Shown here one piece after another: positions 16,751 through 25,259 of a DNA stretch of 48,793 nt. Numbering within the stretch: position 1 is the first letter of the stretch; every line of letters starts with the position of its first letter. The notes under the pieces were generated by a model. It made no database searches, was not told where the DNA came from, and was given only the letters and a program-made list of their open reading frames with translations. A program made the translations under genes and the position numbers. This stretch comes from an uncultured Treponema sp. GTDB lineage: Bacteria; Spirochaetota; Spirochaetia; Treponematales; Treponemataceae. The DNA is taken from the NCBI GenBank assembly GCA_947178095.1, contig CAMWWZ010000010.1, positions 1-48,793 of the forward strand. Direction: 5' to 3'.

Positions 16751-17045
16751 TCACTTTTTGCCTCTCATTTTTCTTCCGTCAGAAAATGCCCTGTTTACAA
16801 GCCATATTGCCTTGATTTTTTTCGGTGCGATTGCAATGATACCGAGCGCAAACAGGAATGTTCGTTTTTAAAGAATTTTTCTTTCTTCCTTTGAAATAAA
16901 AGCACAGTTCTTCCCCAAATAAATCCCGTGCGCAACATATAATAGTACCGAAAATCAGAACGGACTGTTATCTTTCTGCCGAAAAAACGCGCATACTAGC
17001 ACAATTCAAAATCCACGTAATCAATAATTGGAAGACATAAAAAAA
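16751..17045 (-). pseudogene. Remnant of a GT2 glycosyltransferase (C-terminal part)
   Basis: On the minus strand the fragments IIDYVDFEL, then GRKITVRSDFRYYYMLRTGFIW and, in another frame, FALGIIAIAPKKIKAIWLVNRAF ending in a stop at 16751-16753, line up with the C-terminal part of a GT2 rhamnosyltransferase. The first two match IDYVDFEW and GKKITIRSNFRYYYMIRNG of the intact gene at 19347-20213. An internal stop right after FEL, missing sequence between the first two fragments and a frameshift before the third show it is dead. It lies between the GT4 gene and the Mrr-like gene. The N-terminal half is absent. Flanking sequence at 16680-16750 and 17046-17190 shows nothing else. Confidence 0.8.
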
Positions 17046-17192
17046 TATAATCAAAACTATTAACAATATTTCTGATTATATTACAATTGCTGAAAATATG
17101 AATACCTAGGAAAAAATTATATTCATGGCAAACAATTACACACAAATGCAATTCTTTTTATTAATATTAATCCAGTTTTTGAATTGTGAAAA

Positions 17193-17243
17193 ATTTTGTT
17201 AGTGTTAGGAGACTTTAACTTCTTAAAATATCCTAACGCTAAC
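17193..17243 (-). terminator. Hairpin after Mrr-like gene
   Basis: GTTAGTGTTAGGA (17198-17210) and TCCTAACGCTAAC (17231-17243) pair over 13 positions with one non-Watson-Crick pair; read leftward it is followed by AAAATTTT. Likely terminator of the gene at 17298-18149. Confidence 0.55.
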
Positions 17244-17297
17244 ACTTATAAAGTTTCGTTAGAAATCCTAAGGAGTTTTATTTAACCATTATTTTTC

Positions 17298-18149
17298 TTA
17301 TAAAAGAATCTTTCGCAAAAAATCCTCAATTTGCAAATCAGTAAGATTAAAATTTGCTTTTATTTCTATGACAAAATTTGTCAAATCCCAATTATTCTCA
17401 TAACAATAGGAAATAGAATTAGTATCATCATCATAATTATATAATGAAGAATCAGAGAATGAACAAATATCCATGGAATCTGGAATATCGTCTAAATCTT
17501 GTAAATAGATAGATTCATTATTAAGGAACTGATAAACAATAATATGAATTAATATTTCTTTTTCTTTATTCGATAGCCATTTAAGACATTTTTTTGCCTT
17601 TTCTAATTGAGAATCAAATTTGTGGTAGAATTTATATATAATTGAGATAATATCAATTGAATTAAAATTGTAAAATGTTAAAGCCTCTTCGGGTTCTATG
17701 ACATGAATTTTACCTGCAGAATATTTTTGAATTTCACAAATTGAGTTTCTTAATTTGTTTTCATGTTCTATAGCATCAGTACAGAAAACAACATATAAAT
17801 CATCTAATTGCCATATACCTTGAGCTTCAAACAACTGTGATTTTAATGTTTTATGCCAGTTTTTGTCTTGTATATCATCATAAGATTTAATTTGAAAACC
17901 TACTTTATGTTCATCGTCTTCACTACGATACTTTAATAAAACATCAACTCCATCATCATTTACACCTTGAATATCGTAACAATCATTGTAATAGGAACCC
18001 ATTAATCGAACTAATGATTCAAAATTTGATTTAAACGTTGTAACTAATTGATTATTATGTTTTAGTTTCTTAAAAGTTTTTGTTTCATTCCTTGTGTAAG
18101 TTTTAATTTTCAATATTTCAAAAATTAGTTCATTTATTCTGTTTTCCAT
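17298..18149 (-). CDS. Mrr-like (PD-(D/E)xK) nuclease-fold protein, unknown role
   Basis: A 283-residue protein, very AT-rich. Residues ~40-130 resemble an Mrr/restriction-endonuclease-like fold: FESLVRLMGSYYNDCYDIQGVNDDGVDVLLKY followed by KVGFQIKSY, giving the Asp69...Gln86-x-Lys88 pattern of Mrr-type active sites. The C-terminal half is helical and acidic and not recognised. It has its own promoter and GAGGT ribosome site and its own terminator, so it is an independent cargo gene inside the polysaccharide locus, beside an IS element. A defence role (cutting foreign or modified DNA) is plausible, but no methylase or partner is adjacent. Confidence 0.55.
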   Translation of the reverse strand: MENRINELIFEILKIKTYTRNETKTFKKLKHNNQLVTTFKSNFESLVRLMGSYYNDCYDIQGVNDDGVDVLLKYRSEDDEHKVGFQIKSYDDIQDKNWHKTLKSQLFEAQGIWQLDDLYVVFCTDAIEHENKLRNSICEIQKYSAGKIHVIEPEEALTFYNFNSIDIISIIYKFYHKFDSQLEKAKKCLKWLSNKEKEILIHIIVYQFLNNESIYLQDLDDIPDSMDICSFSDSSLYNYDDDTNSISYCYENNWDLTNFVIEIKANFNLTDLQIEDFLRKILL

Positions 18150-18169
18150 AATATTACCTCATATTTTTT

Positions 18170-18199
18170 AATATACTCTCTATTATAGATTATTGTCAA
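18170..18199 (-). promoter_or_regulatory. Promoter for Mrr-like gene
   Basis: Minus-strand TTGACA (18194-18199) and TATATT (18170-18175) with an 18-bp spacer, 20 nt from the ATG at 18149. Confidence 0.6.
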
Positions 18200-18460
18200 T
18201 TTTTTTAATTTCCTTCGCAAAAACAGAAGAAGACAGGAAAAAACTTCTGCTATAGAACATTAAAATCACACCTTACAAAAAACCGCGGCGAGTGAAGAAA
18301 CTTGTCTCTGCAAGGCTTTGATTGACAGATACATTTTTCCCACCGAACTCTCTTGAATTCAACGAAAAAGACCATTATCAATATGAAAAATGATAATGAC
18401 CATGTAGTCACTTTAACACATGCATTATAGGATTTATAAGAGGAAAAATTCAATAATAAT
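18200..18460. other. Intergenic stretch before IS element
   Basis: No gene is supported. A leftward frame at 18250-18453 has one hydrophobic stretch but no ATG or ribosome site at its start, which abuts the IS end; it may be a gene cut by the insertion, but this is weak. Confidence 0.4.
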
Positions 18461-19219
18461 TTAGGCTCTTGACTAGTTAACTCAATCCAAATAGGATGTA
18501 ACTAGTGATAAAACAAAGAGTTACGGCACAGAAAAGGAACAGGATTTTTCTGTGCTTCAAGAACGACCTGACGGCGACGCAGGCGGCGGAAATCTGCGGG
18601 GTGAACAGGAACACCGTCAACCGCTACCACAACCCGCTTCGCAGGGCGATCCTCAGCGAGAGCATCCGCGAGGCGGGGCGCGAGGTCGGCGAGTACGAAC
18701 TGGACGAGTCGTACTTCGGCGCGAGGCGCGTGCGGGGGAAGCGCGGGCGAGGGGCTGCCGGCAAGACGCCCGTGTTCGGGCTGCTCAAGCGCGGAGAGAA
18801 GGTGTTCGTGACGGTCGTGCCCGACTGCTCGAGGGAGTCGCTCATGCCGGTCATAAAGGGTCTAATCCTTGAAAGTTCCACGATTTACACGGACGGCTGG
18901 AAGGCCTATGACGGCCTCGTGCTCAACGGCTACGAGCACTACCGCGTCTCGCTAGAAACTTCGTTGCGAATGCCACAGCGAGAACGAGTTCGCGCGTGGA
19001 AAGAGCCATGTCAACGGAATCGAGAACTTCTGGAGCTTCGCGAAGAGGCGGCTCGCGAAGTTCAACGGTTGCAGTTCCGCCGCTTTTGTGCTACACTTGA
19101 AGGAGTGCGAGTGGCGGTACAACCACAGGCGCGAGGACTTGCTCCCGCTGCTCAAGAGGTTGTACAGGAAGGCTTATTTTGACTAGGGAATTTTGTTTTT
19201 TATCTAGTCAAGAGCCTAA
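18461..19219 (+). mobile_element. IS1595-type insertion sequence, 759 bp
   Basis: Perfect 16-bp terminal inverted repeats, TTAGGCTCTTGACTAG at 18461-18476 and its complement at 19204-19219, enclose a single transposase gene. No 8-bp target duplication is visible at the two flanks, so the site may have been rearranged or eroded. The coding region is far more GC-rich than the AT-rich surroundings, showing arrival from a different background. Confidence 0.88.
18505..19186 (+). pseudogene. IS1595-type transposase, frameshifted
   Basis: Starting at GTG 18505 the frame encodes the N-terminal helix-turn-helix (AAEICGVNRNTVNRYHNPLR) and DDE-fold residues YELDESYFGARR and IYTDGWKAYDGL. After YEHYRV (about 18947) homology continues in the frame shifted by one base from about 18971: CHSENEFARGKSHVNGIENF, then WSFAKRRLAKFNG and a C-terminus ending at TAG 19184-19186. 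HVNGIENFW is the family's third catalytic region. The original frame instead runs on as unrelated arginine/glutamate-rich sequence to 19182. Either the gene is inactive or a programmed shift joins the halves; no canonical slippery heptamer was noticed. Confidence 0.85.
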
Positions 19220-19346
19220 TTTATATCCTGCAAATAAGGATATGCCGCTAAATTCAGAAACAATTTGCTTTATGCAGACAGTAGAAATCCCGACAGTATT
19301 ACAAAAGTCGATAAAAATACTCAAAACTACAGAATATAATCAATTT

Positions 19347-20213
19347 TTAATTATTATAATTTATTTTTATGTATCGCTTATAATCCACGAAAGCTTTTAT
19401 AATAGTTTTCATATTATTTAATATATGGCAATTCAAAATAAGAATTCCAATTACCATTATTATACTTCTTTTTCTCAATTGTTTTTTCTCTCTATAGGTT
19501 AAATATTTAGAAATTTTAGATAAAATTAAACCATTCCTTATCATATAATAATATCTAAAATTTGAACGAATTGTTATTTTTTTCCCAAAAATGATTTTAT
19601 AATTTTCCCCAAGATTTTGGTCTATTTTTATATCTGGAAAACAAAAAATTTTATATCCTTTTGAACGTGCTTTCCAACACCATTCAAAATCAACATAATC
19701 AATAAATAAATCCTCATTATAATTTCCAATTTCTTCAAAATCTTTAAAAAAGATAACTGTACCAGATGAAATTGCGTGGAAAACAGAAATATACTTCTCA
19801 TCTTTTGGTATGGAAATTTCATTCATATTAATTGACAATGGTTCAATTTGTTGCTTAGTAATATTATAAAAAACAGGTGCATAAATTATTTTCGAAGGAT
19901 ATTCTTTAATTTTTTCCTTTATTGAAACTGAAAAATTGTTAGGATAAATAGTATCTTGGTCAGAAAACAATAAAAGTTCAGCATTGAGTTCTTTTGCTTT
20001 TTCGACACCTTTATTCTGCGCATAGGCTATGCCGTAGTTCCCGTCGAGCTGCACCTGCACAATTTTTTCGTTTTGAAAATCGGCAGCATCGAGCCGCTCG
20101 TCACTGTTCTTCACGATGATGATTTTTTCGACCTGCGGCAAAAGAGACGCAACGCACGCCTTCAACTGAGAAATATTTGGATTGTAGGTTACAATGACAA
20201 CGATAATATTCAT
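19347..20213 (-). CDS. Glycosyltransferase family 2 (rhamnosyltransferase-like)
   Basis: A 288-residue GT-A glycosyltransferase. MNIIVVIVTYNPN is the nucleotide-sugar binding start, YGIAYAQNKGVEKA is typical, the metal-binding DxD motif appears as FSDQDTIYP, and IDYVDFEWCWKARSKGY is the acceptor-side motif of rhamnosyltransferase-type GT2 enzymes. It adds a sugar to the polysaccharide repeat on the cytoplasmic face. The first ~200 bases (20010-20213) are visibly more GC-rich, with codons such as GTC and CTG, than the strongly AT-rich remainder, suggesting a recombination junction within the gene. A dead relative is at 16751-17045. Confidence 0.87.
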   Translation of the reverse strand: MNIIVVIVTYNPNISQLKACVASLLPQVEKIIIVKNSDERLDAADFQNEKIVQVQLDGNYGIAYAQNKGVEKAKELNAELLLFSDQDTIYPNNFSVSIKEKIKEYPSKIIYAPVFYNITKQQIEPLSINMNEISIPKDEKYISVFHAISSGTVIFFKDFEEIGNYNEDLFIDYVDFEWCWKARSKGYKIFCFPDIKIDQNLGENYKIIFGKKITIRSNFRYYYMIRNGLILSKISKYLTYREKKQLRKRSIIMVIGILILNCHILNNMKTIIKAFVDYKRYIKINYNN

Positions 20214-20314
20214 TAATATAGACCGATAAAGAAAGTAAAATATGCCACAGCATATAAAGGAATTTGATGAAAGCTAGATGTTTAAGATTGTACTATTATT
20301 GAATTTCCTAGATA

Positions 20315-21640
20315 TCATTTTTTAACAAAACTAAAAATGTATGCCACAACATAAAGAAACAATATTATAAGCCACTTTAATATAAAAAGCATATTATAAA
20401 TATAAGAATTAAACTGTGAAGTTAAATTAAGACCAAATGAAATGTTTGCAAGAAAAACAATTGTGAAAATGTTTTTCTTATGAGAAATTATGTAATAATA
20501 AACCATTCCAAATAAAAACCCTATATATATAGGCGAAAAAATCAATCCTAAAAAACCAAAATTTGCCCAAGCTTCTCCAATAAATAAAGTGCTTAACAAA
20601 TTCATTTCTCCGCGAGCAGTTGCTGCAGGAAATGCCCTCTCCATAGCTATTCTAGTTGCAGGTTCTGAATAAGTTATATTAAAACTAGAAGACAAGAAGT
20701 GTGATAAACTAGAAATTCCTAAATAATCATGTTGCCGAGGAAACATATCAAACATTAAATACATACCCGAAATTTGATCAATAAAAATTCTGTTTATCAA
20801 ATATGTAAAAACACTAGACAAAGAATCTTTTGTTAATATAAAGAATATTAAAACAAGTAAAACAAAAGCAAACGCAATTAAACGAAAAAAAGTTTTTAAC
20901 TTAACTCCACCTTTTATATAAATATATTCTATAAATAACGAAATAACAAAAACAACTAGAGGAGACTTCGCTAAGGAAAAAGTTAAAGAATAAATTGCTA
21001 AAGCTAATGAAAATAAAAATCTTCTAAAAACTTTTTTTGTTTTTAATTTACAATAAAATGCAAAATAAAACATACAAAATAGGGGTATCATCTGCTCAAA
21101 CAGAATTGTTTTTATATAAACAATTCCATTAAAACTTCTTGAAGATTCTACACGGAATAAAAGAACAGCCGCATAATCTGCTGTTGATGTTAATTTCAAT
21201 TGTGGTATATATCCTGTAACATAAGTTACATAAACAGCAGAAAAGACCAATATTAGTAAAAAACAATCAAACGTAAACAATATATAGGAATCGTTTATTG
21301 AAATATTATTTATTGGTTCTTTTAAAAAAGATGTAAATAGTTTTTTTACATTTCTAACACCATTTATATATCTACTAAAAGAAACTCCTATTATAAAAGC
21401 AAACATTACATATAAAACAATAAAAACTCCTAATGTTTTTATTCTATCAGAGGAAATTCTTAGTACGGGATTATTACCAAAACCATAAAAAATAAAGATT
21501 GCCCCTATAAAAGAAACTAAAATCCAATAATAATATAATATTATTGATATTGGATTTAATTGCCCAAGTTTTAAAGAGCCAGCATTCCTATAATATATAA
21601 AGAAAAATATTGGTACTATATATAGTAAAAATAAAATCAT
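20315..21640 (-). CDS. wzy: Wzy-type oligosaccharide repeat-unit polymerase
   Basis: A 441-residue, strongly hydrophobic protein with about 11-12 membrane helices and a large extracytoplasmic loop (SGMYLMFDMFPRQHDYLG...ATRIAMERAFPAATARGEMNLLSTLFIGEAWANFGFLG) typical of O-antigen polymerases. It should join lipid-linked repeat units outside the inner membrane. Wzy proteins have little sequence similarity, so the call rests on topology and on the wzx, glycosyltransferase and sugar-pathway neighbours. Its start overlaps the stop of the upstream glycosyltransferase by 4 nt (ATGA). Very AT-rich. Confidence 0.82.
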   Translation of the reverse strand: MILFLLYIVPIFFFIYYRNAGSLKLGQLNPISIILYYYWILVSFIGAIFIFYGFGNNPVLRISSDRIKTLGVFIVLYVMFAFIIGVSFSRYINGVRNVKKLFTSFLKEPINNISINDSYILFTFDCFLLILVFSAVYVTYVTGYIPQLKLTSTADYAAVLLFRVESSRSFNGIVYIKTILFEQMIPLFCMFYFAFYCKLKTKKVFRRFLFSLALAIYSLTFSLAKSPLVVFVISLFIEYIYIKGGVKLKTFFRLIAFAFVLLVLIFFILTKDSLSSVFTYLINRIFIDQISGMYLMFDMFPRQHDYLGISSLSHFLSSSFNITYSEPATRIAMERAFPAATARGEMNLLSTLFIGEAWANFGFLGLIFSPIYIGFLFGMVYYYIISHKKNIFTIVFLANISFGLNLTSQFNSYIYNMLFILKWLIILFLYVVAYIFSFVKK

Positions 21641-22734
21641 ATATTATAATAATCCATAACATTTTTCATCGCACTTTCCATTCCACAATTTTCTTCTGCA
21701 TATAATCTGATTTTTTTTGTTATTTCTTTCCTTGATTTCGTGCTATATAATGAATTTGCAAAATCTGCAATTTTCTGCATATCAATCGCAGAATCATCTT
21801 CCGGTACCCTTAAACTATATTCAAAATTATCTGGAATAATATCAATTCTTGTCGAAGTAACGACAGGAAGCCCTCTGCACAAATACTCACGACTTTTCAG
21901 CTCTGACGCTATATATATATATATTTTATGGCAGGCAAGAGAGCACAACGCTATATCTGCGGTATCAAAAACTCTAGTAAGTTCATCTCCTGAAAGTGCG
22001 CCATAGAAAATCACCTGTTCTTCAAGTCCATATTCTGCTACTAGTTTTTTGTATTTTTCTAGCTCATTTCCATTCCCGACAAGATGCAATAAAACATCTT
22101 TTTTTCCATAGTTATGCAAACCTTCAATAACTCTTTCATATCCGTGCCAAAAAGCAAATTGTGCTACAGCAATAAGGTTTATTTTTTCATGATTATAATT
22201 CTCTTTTTTACATACTGGTATTGATTTACAATCTACACCGTTCGTAATTTTCAATGTTTTACAGCCAAATATTTCTGTATCATCTGTAAGAGTCGCAATT
22301 CTATCTACATAACGATGCAATTGTTTTCTGTATTTACGATCAATAAGAAGCTGCATTTTACTTATAAATGTTTTATGCTCAAAATCATACGGATATGTTG
22401 GCAACTCATATACTATTTTGCAATTTGGATTATTTGATTTTAATAGACGTAAAAGAGCAATTACAGATTTACTGTTAGGAGCAATACGTCTTATATATAC
22501 ACAATCATATTTCTTATTTTGAAGAGAAGTAAAATCAAATGTCTTAGATGAAAATAAATATGATAGAAAAAGAATAACCTTGTTTTTACTGATTTTAAGC
22601 GGAAGATTTTGTAATTCACATCCTTCATCTAATATGTCATTGAAAAGTTTATGTTGTGTAAATACTTTTTTTAATACACCGACAAATGTTCCGTTTTTTA
22701 CTGTATAATCAAAATATATATATAATCCCTTCAT
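21637..22734 (-). CDS. Glycosyltransferase family 4
   Basis: A 365-residue GT-B glycosyltransferase. The N-terminal acceptor domain (MKGLYIYFDYTVKNGTFVGVLKKV) is followed by KITNGVD, INLIAVAQFAFWHGYERVIEGL and HLVGNGNELEKYKKLV, the usual start of the GT4 C-terminal domain, then FYGALSGDEL and a donor-site region ALCSLACHK...SELKSREYLCRGLPVV with the conserved Glu. Donor and acceptor are not predictable. Overlaps wzy by 4 nt, showing tight coupling in the operon. Confidence 0.85.
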   Translation of the reverse strand: MKGLYIYFDYTVKNGTFVGVLKKVFTQHKLFNDILDEGCELQNLPLKISKNKVILFLSYLFSSKTFDFTSLQNKKYDCVYIRRIAPNSKSVIALLRLLKSNNPNCKIVYELPTYPYDFEHKTFISKMQLLIDRKYRKQLHRYVDRIATLTDDTEIFGCKTLKITNGVDCKSIPVCKKENYNHEKINLIAVAQFAFWHGYERVIEGLHNYGKKDVLLHLVGNGNELEKYKKLVAEYGLEEQVIFYGALSGDELTRVFDTADIALCSLACHKIYIYIASELKSREYLCRGLPVVTSTRIDIIPDNFEYSLRVPEDDSAIDMQKIADFANSLYSTKSRKEITKKIRLYAEENCGMESAMKNVMDYYNI

Positions 22735-22754
22735 TAAAATTTCCTAACCTTTGT

Positions 22755-23834
22755 TTATTTCATTAAAATCTTACAGATTTGATCTGCACAATTACCTTTT
22801 CCATACAACGTTGGAACAACCAATGGTCGCTTCACATCTCTTACTGATTTTATAATCTTCTGTTCGTCCGCCCCGGTCAATGTGTTCCATCCGCTCTCCA
22901 CAAGTTCCACCCATTCGGTCGAGTCGCGCATAGTGACGCACGGTTTTTCAAAAAAGAACGCTTCTTTCTGCACTCCGCCGCTGTCGGTCAGGACGCACTT
23001 GCAGTTTTCCTCATAGGCAATCATTTCAAAATAACCGATCGGGTCAATCAATTTCACATGACTTCCAAACGAAAGGTTATTCAGTGCAAGAATTTTTCTT
23101 GTGCGGGGATGAACTGGAAAAATGAACCGTTCGTCAGAAAGCGCGTTGATCGCCTTTACGATTGAAGAAAGCCGTCCGATATTATCCGTGTTTTCCTGCC
23201 GGTGGATTGTAAGCAGGATAAAATCCTTATCGTCAATTTTTACATTGTTGTGCGCCCGATAATACAGGCTTGCCTCGTACATAATGTCGCCGGTCATACG
23301 CACACGCTTTTTGTCGGAGGTCGGTTTTTGCCCTTTGTCACAGTCTATTATTCCTTCCGCCTCAAGATTTTTTACCGCAGTTTTTGTCGGGCAGAAAAGG
23401 AACGTGGACAGATGATCGGTAAGGCGGCGATTCTGTTCTTCGGGCATTGCCATCATAAAGGAACGCAATCCGGCCTCGACGTGTATAACGGGAACAAGCA
23501 GCTTGCTTGCAGCAAGCGCACCGGCAAGCGTGGAGTTCGTGTCTCCGTACACAAGCAGCGCGTCGGGCTTTTTTTCCAACAGAAGAGACTCAATGCCCTC
23601 AAGCATCGCGCCGGTCATCTTTCCGTGAGTTCCGCTGCCCAAATGAAGATTCACATCGGGATGCGGAATGTCCATTTCCTTAAAGAACACATCGCTCATA
23701 TTTGCGTCATAATGCTGCCCCGTATGGACAAGCATTTCCTTTATCCCAAGCGAAGGATTGTCACGCAGGTAGCGACTCAGCACCGCCGCTTTAACAAACT
23801 GCGGACGTGCACCTATTACTGTTAGTATGTGCAT
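22755..23834 (-). CDS. wbpI: Non-hydrolysing UDP-sugar 2-epimerase, probably WbpI-type
   Basis: A 359-residue member of the UDP-GlcNAc 2-epimerase family: ILTVIGARPQFVKAAVLSRYL, VHTGQHYDANMSDVFF, VYGDTNSTLAGALAA, HVEAGLRSF, EEQNRRLTDHLS, and DSGGVQKEAFFFEKPCVTMRDSTEWVE with the conserved catalytic and UDP-binding residues. WecB makes UDP-ManNAc; WbpI makes UDP-2,3-diacetamido-mannuronic acid from the gluco isomer. Because wbpB, wbpD, wbpE and a dehydrogenase lie upstream in the same operon, the WbpI activity is the better inference. ATG 23834 is preferred over TTG 23846, with GGAA just upstream. Confidence 0.83.
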   Translation of the reverse strand: MHILTVIGARPQFVKAAVLSRYLRDNPSLGIKEMLVHTGQHYDANMSDVFFKEMDIPHPDVNLHLGSGTHGKMTGAMLEGIESLLLEKKPDALLVYGDTNSTLAGALAASKLLVPVIHVEAGLRSFMMAMPEEQNRRLTDHLSTFLFCPTKTAVKNLEAEGIIDCDKGQKPTSDKKRVRMTGDIMYEASLYYRAHNNVKIDDKDFILLTIHRQENTDNIGRLSSIVKAINALSDERFIFPVHPRTRKILALNNLSFGSHVKLIDPIGYFEMIAYEENCKCVLTDSGGVQKEAFFFEKPCVTMRDSTEWVELVESGWNTLTGADEQKIIKSVRDVKRPLVVPTLYGKGNCADQICKILMK

Positions 23835-23848
23835 AATATTTTCCAAAT

Positions 23849-23992
23849 CTATTCTTTCGTATTATTTTTTGAAGCTATATATGTTAATAAATTTTCATCC
23901 GACCAAATTGGATTATGAAAAAGCAAAACAAGCTCTCCATTAAAATTGGAATAACATTTGTCATAAACAACACATGTTAATTCTAAACTCAT
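23849..23992 (-). CDS. Small ORF of 47 codons in the operon
   Basis: Between wzx and the epimerase a leftward frame of 47 codons begins MSLELTCVVYDKCYSNFNGE and ends LLTYIASKNNTKE, 14 nt before the epimerase ATG. It fills almost the whole 172-bp gap and shares the AT-rich codon use of neighbours, but no ribosome site is clear and no family is recognised. It may be a small real gene or the remnant of a longer one. Confidence 0.4.
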   Translation of the reverse strand: MSLELTCVVYDKCYSNFNGELVLLFHNPIWSDENLLTYIASKNNTKE

Positions 23993-24006
23993 AGTTCAAT
24001 TGATTT

Positions 24007-25251
24007 TTATTTTTTTAGCAAAATTATTTCCCAAAGATAATAGGCAACATAAAAAAGGACTAACCCCATTGAATAAATAAAAATTGCATAATTAAATGAT
24101 AATTCTAACTTTATTGAAAAAAATACTGCAATTATAACACATAAAAATCTAAAAAATTGCATAGCAAAACCTACCCACAGTTTATTTTGAACTGTTGTTA
24201 CAGCACCTTCTAAAGGTGTTAATGCAAATCTTATAACTAACATAGGAGTCATAACCCTTGCAATATAAGCGGCAGGTTCCCAGATTTCACCAAAAACTAC
24301 TCGGAAAAATGAAGGTGCAATTATAACACAAATAATTGCTGGTATTATAATAATTGCAAAGAGAATAAAAGAAGTTCTTACATATAGTTCTAATCTCTGA
24401 GTTTTTGAAGTGTTAATAAATTTCTGAAGAAACACTTGTGTTAAGGCACTAACAAAAATTGTAAACGGAATATTTACAATTTTATTAACGAATGCATATT
24501 GTCCAATATCATTCATGGTATAATAATTAGATAATAAAAGAATCGGAATATTTCCAGTAAAAACATTAAAGATTTGTCCTGGCATCATAAAAACTGGAAA
24601 TTGCCAGTATTTTTTCAAAGTATATGCTATTTTTTGAAAATTAAAAGTTTGTTTATCTCTTCCATTATATTTAATAAATAAAACAATAAATAATACCAAT
24701 GCTACAACTTGTGCTATTGTTGTAGATGTAATTAGTATTTTATGGCTATATATTGAATAACCACAAATAAGATTAAGAGAAACTGTTATAATTGAAATAA
24801 GAGCTGTTCTTGAACTAATAGCTTTAAACTGTTTTTGTCGCAAAAAAAATACTCTTAATATTTCACAAATACCAGAACAAAAAACAAAAACAATTGCTAT
24901 AATAATTAACTTATTTGTAACAAGTTCTCTAAAAGCATTACTAAATTGACTTGCTATAATGATTAAAGGTAAAAACAAACAGGTTATAAAACAAAGTCCT
25001 ATACTTAGTTTTAGAATATCTCTTGCTTCGTTATCTTCTTTAGGCAACAGAATTGCTTGTTCAACTTTTCCAGAACAAAAAACAAGACATAAAGAAGTTA
25101 CAGAAATAAAAGAAGCTTGTAATGCAAAATCTTCAGGAGTAAAAATACGAGAAAGAAAAGGATAAGCGAGAATTGATAATAATTGAGCAAAGGCCGTTCC
25201 ACTCATAAGAGTAAGAACATTCTTTATAAAAGGATGCTTGGAAACCTTCAT
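24007..25251 (-). CDS. wzx: Wzx-type polysaccharide flippase
   Basis: A 414-residue membrane protein of the MATE-like oligosaccharide flippase group, with about 12 helices. The start KHPFIKNVLTLMSGTAFAQLLSILAYPFLSRIFTPEDFAL is characteristic of Wzx/RfbX proteins. It should move undecaprenyl-linked repeat units across the inner membrane for Wzy. It lies 8 nt downstream of the TIR-like gene on the same strand. Very AT-rich. Confidence 0.88.
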   Translation of the reverse strand: MKVSKHPFIKNVLTLMSGTAFAQLLSILAYPFLSRIFTPEDFALQASFISVTSLCLVFCSGKVEQAILLPKEDNEARDILKLSIGLCFITCLFLPLIIIASQFSNAFRELVTNKLIIIAIVFVFCSGICEILRVFFLRQKQFKAISSRTALISIITVSLNLICGYSIYSHKILITSTTIAQVVALVLFIVLFIKYNGRDKQTFNFQKIAYTLKKYWQFPVFMMPGQIFNVFTGNIPILLLSNYYTMNDIGQYAFVNKIVNIPFTIFVSALTQVFLQKFINTSKTQRLELYVRTSFILFAIIIIPAIICVIIAPSFFRVVFGEIWEPAAYIARVMTPMLVIRFALTPLEGAVTTVQNKLWVGFAMQFFRFLCVIIAVFFSIKLELSFNYAIFIYSMGLVLFYVAYYLWEIILLKK

Positions 25252-25259
25252 AAATATTA

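Noticed and set aside
18250..18453. Leftward 67-codon frame with a hydrophobic segment before the IS
   Set aside because: No ATG or ribosome site; its start is at the IS edge and composition looks non-coding.
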